Shown: positions 1-4,347 of the stretch, one piece after another
How the letters are laid out: each line of letters begins with the position of its first letter
Position numbering within the stretch: the first letter of the stretch is position 1
Assembly: GCA_043758775.1 (NCBI GenBank)
Contig: JAYVMU010000044.1
Location: 1-18,735 of the forward strand
From: JACMMS01 sp043758775
GTDB taxonomy: Bacteria; Pseudomonadota; Gammaproteobacteria; Burkholderiales; Methylophilaceae
Reading direction: 5' to 3'
DNA length: 18,735 nucleotides
Notes under the pieces: generated by a model
The model's database searches: none
What the model saw: only the letters and a program-made list of their open reading frames with translations
Told to the model about the DNA's origin: nothing
Program-made: the position numbers and the translations under genes

Positions 1-439
1 TTGATTTAAAAGATGCAGGCTGTCCAATGTTTAGAAAAATTTCAGGTGAACTAACAGCAGACGAGCAATCTGTAGGAGTCACACAAGTACCAGAAGCAGA
101 ATCATAAACCTGTGGAGAAACACATGTAGAGGTACAAGTACCGTCGCTATTATCCCTAGTACCAGTTGGGCATGAAGTAATAACATTTATAGTCACATTG
201 TTGATAGAACCATCTGAAATGGAACGTGAACAAAGAGAAGGATTAGCAGAGTTAATAGAACTAGAAGAAACAACTAGACCATTTGGCAAAGTAGTGCCAT
301 CGGTAGAATTACAAGCAGCTAAAGATGTAGAAAAAACAGGAGGATGAGTAATCATCCAATAGCTACTAGTTGCAGGAAATGTATCGGCTAATGATAATTG
401 AGAAAACAAAAATAAAATTATGCAGAAAATACGAGCCAT
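1..439 (-). CDS. Attachment / adsorption (pIII-like) minor coat protein, partial
   Basis: About 146 N-terminal codons are present; the gene continues past the left edge. The ATG at 439 opens a typical secretory signal, MARIFCIILFLFSQLSLA, with likely cleavage before DTFPA. The secreted part is rich in Ser, Thr, Asn and Cys. Cysteines are spaced as in small disulphide-bonded modules: one in CPTGTRDNSDGTC, followed by TSTC, SGTC and TDC. In filamentous phages the gene downstream of the major coat gene and its terminator usually encodes the adsorption protein that binds pilus and Tol, and this is the reading adopted here. The start overlaps the end of the 19-aa ORF, and a GGTGG stretch 4 bases upstream is a possible weak ribosome site. 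The receptor-binding and C-terminal anchor regions cannot be seen. Confidence 0.7.
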   Translation of the reverse strand, partial: MARIFCIILFLFSQLSLADTFPATSSYWMITHPPVFSTSLAACNSTDGTTLPNGLVVSSSSINSANPSLCSRSISDGSINNVTINVITSCPTGTRDNSDGTCTSTCVSPQVYDSASGTCVTPTDCSSAVSSPEIFLNIGQPASFKS

Positions 440-477
440 AAAGCCACCATGAAAACTAATACAATTAAAAAAGGCAT
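418..477 (-). CDS. 19-aa hydrophobic peptide, candidate pVII/pIX-type minor coat
   Basis: This is a tiny ORF, MPFLIVLVFMVALWLVFSA, almost wholly hydrophobic and long enough for one membrane helix. It starts 6 bases after the stop of the 49-aa ORF, and its last 22 bases overlap the start of the attachment protein in another frame. No good Shine-Dalgarno is visible, so translation would have to be coupled to the upstream ORF. Ff phages encode tip proteins of 32-33 residues (pVII and pIX) next to the coat gene; this peptide is shorter, so the analogy rests only on position and hydrophobicity. It may instead be a chance frame or a leader. Confidence 0.35.
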   Translation of the reverse strand: MPFLIVLVFMVALWLVFSA

Positions 478-483
478 TATTGG

Positions 484-633
484 TTAATCATCAATTTCAA
501 ACTGTGTCGCAAAATCGACACCGTCATCAAAACCTAATGAATAATCATCGGACATACCATCATGGTTGCTGTCACTAGATTCTTCATCACCAGTAAATAA
601 ACCAATAAACCAGTCATATGCAGATTCAAACAT
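484..633 (-). CDS. 49-aa acidic small protein of the phage structural block
   Basis: MFESAYDWFIGLFTGDEE begins a 49-residue ORF with an aromatic N-terminal third and a very acidic remainder (about 15 Asp/Glu, ending FEIDD). A Shine-Dalgarno AAGGA lies 8 bases before the ATG at 633, which supports real translation. It sits between the terminator behind the coat gene and the attachment-protein gene, where filamentous phages keep small virion or assembly proteins. No family is recognised. The high content of Asp, Ser and Gly could suit a small, mostly disordered protein or a divalent-metal-binding tail; that is inference only. Confidence 0.6.
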   Translation of the reverse strand: MFESAYDWFIGLFTGDEESSDSNHDGMSDDYSLGFDDGVDFATQFEIDD

Positions 634-645
634 AATAATTTCCTT

Positions 646-681
646 AAATAAAAAAGGACCAGGCTTTTATTCACCTAGTCC
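646..681 (-). terminator. Intrinsic terminator after the major coat gene
   Basis: On the minus strand GGACTAGG (681-674) pairs with CCTGGTCC (663-656), an 8-bp stem with one G-U pair and a 10-base loop, followed directly by six T and a further ATTT. It lies 8 bases past the coat stop. Ff phages also place a terminator just after the major coat gene, to keep its transcripts abundant relative to the genes downstream. Confidence 0.88.
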
Positions 682-688
682 AATTTGG

Positions 689-949
689 TTATAATGAGCG
701 TTGAACCCACTTAAATACTTTAATACCAAGCACTACTAACACAACAGCAGCACCAATCACAGCTACAGCAGAAGCAGCATCCGTTATGCCACTTGAAACA
801 GCACTCACATCAATTGCAGCTTGAGAAGCTAAAGAAGCTAAGCTCAATGAAACACCTGCAACGCCAATTACAAAGTTTTTATCAAAAATAGAATCATTAG
901 AAGCTCGTACAAATTGTTCAACTACTTGTTTACGTTTAAAATTAATCAT
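689..949 (-). CDS. Major coat protein (pVIII, Pf1-like class), precursor
   Basis: This encodes the structural subunit that forms the virion tube and waits in the inner membrane before assembly. The precursor has a basic N-terminus (NFKRKQVVEQF), a hydrophobic signal region and an A-S-Q-A cleavage site. The mature chain of about 42 residues starts AIDVSAVSSGITD. It shows the usual three zones: a weakly amphipathic N-terminal third, a central hydrophobic helix (VIGAAVVLVVLGIKVF), and a short basic C-terminus, KWVQRSL, that faces the DNA. The resemblance to the Pf1 coat is clear. An ATG six bases upstream (955) is less likely to be used: the ribosome site AGGA (959-956) touches that ATG directly but is 6 bases from the ATG at 949. 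The start overlaps the end of the 79-aa gene. Confidence 0.85.
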   Translation of the reverse strand: MINFKRKQVVEQFVRASNDSIFDKNFVIGVAGVSLSLASLASQAAIDVSAVSSGITDAASAVAVIGAAVVLVVLGIKVFKWVQRSL

Positions 950-1181
950 TTTCATTCCTATCGTCAGTTTTTAGAGCTTGGGCTATAGCTCTGAATGTGA
1001 AGCCCGCACAAAGGACAAGAGCTAATAAAGGCATAATTTGACTAGCCTCATCCAGTGTTATGTCGAACTGGTTTTGTAATTCACTTGGTGAAGCAATTAC
1101 ATAAACACAGGACGTTGTATCTGTTGGCTGTGGGGATGCTATAGAAAAAGAACCGCCCCCGTTATCTGTAAGGCATTGCAT
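942..1181 (-). CDS. 79-aa single-span membrane protein of inovirus structural block
   Basis: The protein has a polar N-terminal half with two Cys (C4 and C25, in TTSCVYVIAS), a middle acidic stretch (LDEASQ), one membrane helix at about residues 48-66 (IMPLLALVLCAGFTFRAIA) and a charged tail. Small proteins of this shape directly before the major coat gene are common in Pf-like and CTX-like phages and are usually taken as minor coat or assembly proteins. I recognise the type, not a named family. The start is coupled to the preceding gene through a TAATG overlap, with no separate ribosome site. The gene end overlaps the coat start by 8 bases, so coat translation is probably linked to it. Confidence 0.72.
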   Translation of the reverse strand: MQCLTDNGGGSFSIASPQPTDTTSCVYVIASPSELQNQFDITLDEASQIMPLLALVLCAGFTFRAIAQALKTDDRNEND

Positions 1182-1378
1182 TAGTGCAAAACTTCAAATG
1201 GTTCATAAGCTGAAAAAATAATATAATCAGCATCAAGGTGATATCGCGCAGTTTCGACAGCTTCGTCATAGTCGTATAACTTCCCAGCCTTTGTAATGTT
1301 TAAGCAGTAACTACATTCAGACGTCATAAAACGCCCGTCATGCCTAGCTTGAATTATAAAAAAGCGTCGAAATTGCAT
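1181..1378 (-). CDS. 65-aa hypothetical inovirus protein
   Basis: A small soluble ORF between the ssDNA-binding gene and the 79-aa membrane gene, with AAGG 8 bases before its ATG and a TAATG junction at its end. The sequence contains a pair of Cys in CSYC and ends with a mixed region, DYDEAVETARYHLDADYIIFSAYEPFEVLH, whose first part looks helical and second part strand-like. Small basic or zinc-ribbon-like proteins often sit at this place in filamentous phages, but only two Cys are present here, so a zinc ribbon is not supported. Its role is unknown. Confidence 0.6.
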   Translation of the reverse strand: MQFRRFFIIQARHDGRFMTSECSYCLNITKAGKLYDYDEAVETARYHLDADYIIFSAYEPFEVLH

Positions 1379-1387
1379 GATTGAGCC

Positions 1388-1690
1388 TTATGCTTTTACG
1401 ATTTGAGCTTTAGCTAATGGCTTAAAACTGTTAGCGACATAACCTTTAGAAGTCATCTCAATATCAACTTCAGCAACGCATGGATATGGGACGTCAGCCA
1501 TTTTGTATTTATGGAATTCAGTTGAATCATTTAGCTGGATGTAGATAGTTTCAAAACCAACAGCATTTTGAGTATCTGACTCAACTTTTTTCACTGGCAA
1601 AAGAACACCAATTTTTGTTGTGTTATATAGCGTTCCTTCAACTGTATCGTTAAAAGACTTAGCACCAGTTACAGTTAATTGTTGAAGCAT
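1388..1690 (-). CDS. Phage single-stranded-DNA-binding protein (RstB/gpV-like)
   Basis: A 100-aa protein encoded directly after the replication initiator, in the place of the ssDNA-binding protein that coats the phage plus strand and shifts replication from double to single strand. It looks mostly beta: alternating hydrophobic residues in LTVTGAKSF, TTKIGVLLPVKKV, ETIYIQLND and CVAEVDIEMTSKGYVA suggest an OB-like barrel, with a basic tail, KPLAKAQIVKA. I place it with the RstB/DUF1293-type proteins from order, size and this pattern; I could not run a profile. A good ribosome site (AAGGA) overlaps the stop of the replication gene, giving a gap of only 9 bases. Confidence 0.75.
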   Translation of the reverse strand: MLQQLTVTGAKSFNDTVEGTLYNTTKIGVLLPVKKVESDTQNAVGFETIYIQLNDSTEFHKYKMADVPYPCVAEVDIEMTSKGYVANSFKPLAKAQIVKA

Positions 1691-1699
1691 TTTTTTTCC

Positions 1700-2905
1700 T
1701 TAAAATGAAGAAGCCATGTAAATAGGCGTGTGTGGGTTAGAGTCGTGGTGCATAGCGTCTTTTACATTTAAAAATGATGGAAAGTCGACGCCTTTTGGTA
1801 ATTTTCCATCACGAAATAACTCTTTAATACCGTCAAAGCCATCCATTTCATGAACTAGGTTTAACGCAGAACCACATTGATGCTTAAGCCATTTTTTTGT
1901 ACGCTCATAAGATATTTCAACAGTTTTTTGCGTAGTTAGGATTCGTTCCTGATGTATCGACAGTCCTTCGAGAATGGGATAAGCCGCTGCCAAGTACTCA
2001 TGTGGATAGAGTAAACAGTCAAACGGTATAATTCTATCAACGGACTTGAACTCGACCTCGGCTCTAAACCAAGCGGAATGTTCATCACCAAGTTGTTTGC
2101 CTTTTTCATAGCCTCGGAAAAACTTGCCATTTGTACGACTTCCAACGGTAAAGGTGCGCCCTTTACCATTAGGATTTTTCCAGTTACCACGCATTTCACA
2201 ATCTGGATGACGCCCGCCGGTATTAAATAACCCGTTGTCGTAAGCTGCCTCAACTTTATCAACTGTAAACGTGTCGCCTGTGTAATCATCATGTGCCAAA
2301 TCCACCCTAGTAATTTTTGAGTTTTGAGCAAAATTTAGGAAATCATATAAACGACGTTCCCAACCATGACGAGCAGCAGCACAGCCCTCCCCTGTTAACA
2401 TAACAAGGACTGTATTACGTTGACCACCGTAACAAACCAAACCAAAAGAATTACCCAGCGTATAGCTAGTTTTATAAAAGTTAGCACCACGCTCACGTTG
2501 AGCAGTAATACCAAATCCAAAAATTGATTCACAAACTACAGAAATACCAAAAATTACTTCTTTATCTGATACGGCATTAGTCATTAATTCAAAAGTAGAT
2601 TCATGAACAGTAAAATTTACCCAATCAATAATTGCTGTTTTAGATTGATAATGTTTTCTTTTTAAAACTTCCTTAATCTTTCCATTCTCTAGGACTAATT
2701 CAACCTTTCCCCCCGTGTTACTAGTGGGGGAAGTTGTTGCGCCATGCGCTTTGGTCGCTACGCTGCCCTGTGCGCAATGCGCTAGACTTGCGTTAATGGC
2801 GTCTTTTAAACCTTTATTGATTTGGTCGAAATCCGATTGACTCATGACAGCACGTACTAAAACGTGTGAATCGCAATGTAATAAGTGAGTTTTTGATTTA
2901 GCCAT
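1700..2905 (-). CDS. Phage replication initiation protein (RstA-like, Rep_trans family)
   Basis: The 401-aa rolling-circle initiator, which should nick the phage double-stranded form. Family features in order: IIDWVNFTVH (about 92-101), LTGEGCAAARHGWERRLYDFL (170-190), the acidic motif ITRVDLAHDDYTG (198-210), and FFRGYEKGKQLGD followed by WFRAEVEFKS (262-288). The last carries the Tyr-Glu-Lys region typical of this family. The N-terminal 85 residues are poorly conserved in appearance, with a low-complexity linker at about 40-70 whose DNA is unusually GC-rich and repetitive. The 2905 ATG has no strong ribosome site; Met21 is an alternative start. Transcription comes from the minus-strand promoter at 2943-2971 and is probably repressed by the DUF3693 protein. 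Confidence 0.88.
   Translation of the reverse strand: MAKSKTHLLHCDSHVLVRAVMSQSDFDQINKGLKDAINASLAHCAQGSVATKAHGATTSPTSNTGGKVELVLENGKIKEVLKRKHYQSKTAIIDWVNFTVHESTFELMTNAVSDKEVIFGISVVCESIFGFGITAQRERGANFYKTSYTLGNSFGLVCYGGQRNTVLVMLTGEGCAAARHGWERRLYDFLNFAQNSKITRVDLAHDDYTGDTFTVDKVEAAYDNGLFNTGGRHPDCEMRGNWKNPNGKGRTFTVGSRTNGKFFRGYEKGKQLGDEHSAWFRAEVEFKSVDRIIPFDCLLYPHEYLAAAYPILEGLSIHQERILTTQKTVEISYERTKKWLKHQCGSALNLVHEMDGFDGIKELFRDGKLPKGVDFPSFLNVKDAMHHDSNPHTPIYMASSF
2707..2783. repeat. Iteron-like repeats plus G/C hairpin inside rep: candidate phage origin
   Basis: On plus, TGCGCCATGCGCT (2738-2750) and TGCGCAATGCGCT (2771-2783) are direct repeats differing at one base, 33 bp apart. Next to them TTCCCCC (2707-2713) and GGGGGAA (2726-2732) form a perfect 7-bp stem with a 12-base loop. 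The block stands out as GC-rich within an AT-rich gene and encodes a low-complexity linker of the replication protein. Repeats beside a hairpin are the usual form of a rolling-circle origin. That function is inferred, not shown. Confidence 0.4.
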
Positions 2906-2942
2906 TTATCAATTATTTCTATCAGTGGTTAAAGTTTTAGAC

Positions 2943-2971
2943 ATAATGTATAAAAGTTTAACCATTGTCAA
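2943..2971 (-). promoter_or_regulatory. Promoter of the phage replication/structural genes
   Basis: On minus a perfect -35 TTGACA (2971-2966) is followed after 17 bases by CATTAT (2948-2943), a 4/6 match to -10. It points into rep, about 38 bases upstream of the 2905 start. Its -35 overlaps that of the plus promoter, so the two cannot easily be used together. Confidence 0.6.
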
Positions 2972-2982
2972 TAGTTTTATAC
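2948..2982. promoter_or_regulatory. Dyad operator between divergent phage promoters
   Basis: GTATAAAA (2948-2955) and TTTTATAC (2975-2982) form a perfect 8-bp inverted repeat centred at 2965, exactly on the shared -35 region. In each promoter one arm lies between -35 and -10. Three direct AGTTT(T)A copies (2933, 2955, 2973) run through the same stretch. This is the expected place for the binding of the HTH repressor encoded at 3397-3660. Confidence 0.55.
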
Positions 2983-2992
2983 AGAGTATTAT
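2965..2992 (+). promoter_or_regulatory. Promoter of the repressor operon
   Basis: TTGTCA (2965-2970) and TATTAT (2987-2992) are separated by 16 bases, a near-consensus sigma-70 promoter, 28 bases upstream of the first plus-strand gene. It is back to back with the minus promoter and shares its -35 core. Confidence 0.6.
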
Positions 2993-3019
2993 TTAAAAAT
3001 TAAAAAAAAGGATTAATAA

Positions 3020-3400
3020 ATGAGTGAAGCAATGAAATGGATAATTGCTGTTCTACTTTTAGGAGCTACATTACTGTTCATAAGAGTAAATTTATTTGAA
3101 AAAGCCACAACAAATTTATATGAAACTGTAAATAATGAAGGTCAAAAACTTCAAGAAAAAAGCGAAATTCGATTAAGAGAAATTCAAGAAAAAGCTAAAA
3201 CTGAACATGACGAAGAATTACAAGAAGAATGGGCAAGTACAAAAACTAAAATATATGTGCCAAAAAAAGACACTAAAACATGTATGAAAATACTAAACAC
3301 AACTGAAATTAATAACCTAGTGATTGAATGTAATAAAGACCACTATGTCAAAATTAGAAATGATGAAGTAAATAACTTCAAAAAGGAGAACGAACTATGA
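3020..3400 (+). CDS. 126-aa membrane-anchored coiled-coil protein, co-transcribed with repressor
   Basis: The N-terminus MSEAMKWIIAVLLLGATLLFIRVN gives one membrane helix (about 6-23). After it comes a long charged helix (about 36-75) with heptad-like Lys/Glu/Gln pattern, probably a coiled coil, and then a short C-terminal region with two Cys (TCMKIL, VIECNKD). An AAGGA lies 8 bases before the ATG. The gene ends in an ATGA overlap with the repressor, so both are one operon and would be expressed in the lysogen. No family is recognised. A membrane protein made together with the repressor could act in superinfection exclusion or control of host envelope entry, but the sequence alone does not show this. 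Confidence 0.72.
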   Translation: MSEAMKWIIAVLLLGATLLFIRVNLFEKATTNLYETVNNEGQKLQEKSEIRLREIQEKAKTEHDEELQEEWASTKTKIYVPKKDTKTCMKILNTTEINNLVIECNKDHYVKIRNDEVNNFKKENEL

Positions 3401-3660
3401 ATTTTTACGCATTAGTAGAAAAAGCGAAAGAGGCACAAGGATTAACAAGTGACAACCAACTAGCTATTAAATTAGGAACAAGTAGAGGACTTATTTCAGC
3501 TTGGAAAAATCAATATTCAATGCCAGACGGTTACAACACATTAAGACTTTTAGAATTAGCAAACATCAAACCTAGTGATGCACTATTGTTAGTGACAGAA
3601 AAAGCCCCTAGACAAGGCGAACTATCGCTCTCAAATTCATCTAGTGTGTATATTATGTAA
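3397..3660 (+). CDS. Phage HTH repressor, DUF3693-like
   Basis: An 87-aa DNA-binding protein. Residues about 17-48 (SDNQLAIKLGTSRGLISAW and following) form a helix-turn-helix of the type found in small inovirus regulators, followed by a helical segment, TLRLLELANIKPSDALLL. It starts within an ATGA overlap and has AAGGAG 8 bases upstream, so translation is efficient. It probably binds the dyad at 2948-2982 and keeps the replication genes silent while favouring its own operon. The last residues (SSSVYIM) and the stop are encoded by the dif-like sequence, so the C-terminus may differ between the integrated form and the circular phage genome. This family assignment is by appearance. Confidence 0.75.
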   Translation: MNFYALVEKAKEAQGLTSDNQLAIKLGTSRGLISAWKNQYSMPDGYNTLRLLELANIKPSDALLLVTEKAPRQGELSLSNSSSVYIM

Positions 3661-3663
3661 AAT
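3636..3663 (+). other. dif-like XerCD site, candidate attR of the prophage
   Basis: The six central bases TGTATA (3647-3652) equal those of E. coli dif, and the following TTATGTAAAAT (3653-3663) matches the E. coli XerD arm TTATGTTAAAT at 10 of 11 positions. The left arm (3636-3646) matches the XerC arm at only one of 11 bases, as expected if it comes from the phage side. Many inoviruses integrate at dif using host XerCD. The site lies at the junction of AT-rich phage genes and flanking DNA. Confidence 0.55.
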
Positions 3664-3682
3664 AATACATCTAAGCTTTAAC

Positions 3683-3714
3683 TGCACATAAAAGGATAAT
3701 AAGCCTAATGTGCA
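3683..3714. repeat. Inverted repeat, 7-bp arms
   Basis: TGCACAT (3683-3689) and ATGTGCA (3708-3714) are perfect complements with an 18-base spacer, just right of the putative attachment site. No run of T follows on either strand, so it is not an obvious terminator. It may be a binding site; its role is unknown. Confidence 0.35.
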
Positions 3715-3769
3715 AACTCAAAAGATATTAATTAGTCTGAAAATATTTAAAAACACTTCCATGTTAAAT

Positions 3770-3803
3770 AAAAAAACCTCTAAAATACAGGCTTTCTTAG
3801 AGG
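3770..3803 (-). terminator. Intrinsic terminator facing the betaine operon
   Basis: On minus, CCTCTAA (3803-3797) pairs with TTAGAGG (3783-3777) around a 13-base loop, and six T follow, then A and TTT. It would stop leftward transcripts from betA and the 70-aa gene before they enter the prophage. On plus the same 3' arm contains the ribosome site of the 41-aa ORF. Confidence 0.7.
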
Positions 3804-3810
3804 AAAAGTT

Positions 3811-3936
3811 ATGAATTGGAGTACTTATACTGAAATAGTCTTTTACCTAGCTGCTTGGTATGTTTGCTATAGAGCATTTGCATGGATATTTAAAAAAATT
3901 AAAGAAAGAAAAGAAAAACAAAAAGAACTGAAATGA
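3811..3936 (+). CDS. 41-aa membrane peptide with lysine-rich tail, unknown
   Basis: MNWSTYTEIVFYLAAWYV opens a single hydrophobic, aromatic segment (residues 8-26), followed by a tail of alternating Lys, Glu and Arg (FKKIKERKEKQKELK). AGAGGA lies 6 bases before the ATG, a strong ribosome site, but it is the 3' arm of a hairpin (3777-3803) that also works as a terminator on the other strand. The composition is as AT-rich as the prophage. It resembles small phage membrane peptides in shape, yet lies outside the proposed attR. It could belong to a second or decayed mobile element, or be a type I toxin-like peptide. No homologue is recognised. Confidence 0.5.
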   Translation: MNWSTYTEIVFYLAAWYVCYRAFAWIFKKIKERKEKQKELK

Positions 3937-4096
3937 GATTTAGCAACGAATAAGGTTGTATAGTCGTTATCATTAAGGCTATCAACTGCCCGACGCCTAC
4001 TTGTCAACAAACACCCTGCAATTAACCTTTAGCTGATTGTGAAAGCCCTGAAAAAATACATTCTGAACAAGCTGAGGACAGGTATTTTCATCTGAT
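3937..4096. other. Intergenic stretch, no gene seen
   Basis: Base composition returns to the higher GC level of the chromosomal side. No ORF with a ribosome site, no RNA gene and no strong terminator was found. The only structure seen is a short inverted pair AACGA/TCGTT near 3953-3975. It would be transcribed as the 3' untranslated part of the betaine operon if that operon ends at 3770-3803. Confidence 0.4.
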
Positions 4097-4309
4097 TTAG
4101 AACTTATTAGTGGTTGGCTTATTAGATTCGCTACATACACTTCCACCGCGTAATACTTCACCTTCACCTAGATGGGCTAAGTGTATTTCACTTAGCTGTT
4201 CGATTACTGATTGCAGGTCAGCCCAACCTAAATGAATACTGGAATTATTGCTATATAAAAAGATAGCTGTTTTACCATTGACTGTTGCCACTTCAGTTTT
4301 AATTGTCAT
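4097..4309 (-). CDS. 70-aa hypothetical protein at the end of the bet genes
   Basis: A small protein with a very good ribosome site (AGGAGA, 5 bases before the ATG), starting 38 bases after the betA stop. The first 45 residues look folded: three likely strands (KTEVATVN, KTAIFLYS, SSIHLGW) and a helix (ADLQSVIEQLSEIHLAHL). The last 20, with one Cys, are polar and probably disordered. I do not recognise a family. Its position makes it part of the betBA transcript, so a role tied to choline oxidation or to coping with its aldehyde product is possible, but nothing in the sequence shows it. A hairpin, CTAATAA/TTATTAG (4319-4336), covers the edge of its ribosome site. Confidence 0.65.
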   Translation of the reverse strand: MTIKTEVATVNGKTAIFLYSNNSSIHLGWADLQSVIEQLSEIHLAHLGEGEVLRGGSVCSESNKPTTNKF

Positions 4310-4347
4310 GATAGTCTCCTAATAAGAATTTATTAGACACTTAAATA

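Larger units (their letters stand above)
1..3652. mobile_element. Inovirus (filamentous phage) prophage, right-hand part
   Basis: The gene content and order are those of a filamentous phage: replication initiator, ssDNA-binding protein, small membrane proteins, major coat protein, terminator, then a secreted Cys-rich attachment protein, all on minus, with a divergent repressor module on plus. The mature coat resembles the Pf1-class coat, which has a comparable start (ID-SAV--ITD). The base composition is clearly more AT-rich than the betaine genes to the right. The left end, with the rest of the attachment protein and an expected Zot-like ATPase, lies outside the window. The right end is placed at the dif-like sequence near 3636-3663. 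That boundary is an inference, because attL is not visible. Confidence 0.88.

Noticed and set aside
1936..2331. 131-aa minus-strand frame inside rep
   Set aside because: It overlaps the replication initiator in a different frame on the same strand. The rep frame carries all family motifs, and this frame has no recognisable domain.
2939..2966. A second dif-like sequence, CATAATGTATA, in the phage switch region
   Set aside because: The core and part of one arm match dif, but the other arm does not, and the bases are fully explained by the divergent promoter and dyad. It is internal to the prophage, so not a junction.
4319..4336. CTAATAA/TTATTAG hairpin between betA and the 70-aa gene as terminator
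   Set aside because: The stem is only A/T-rich with a 4-base loop and no T run follows on minus; the strong ribosome site after it argues for read-through.
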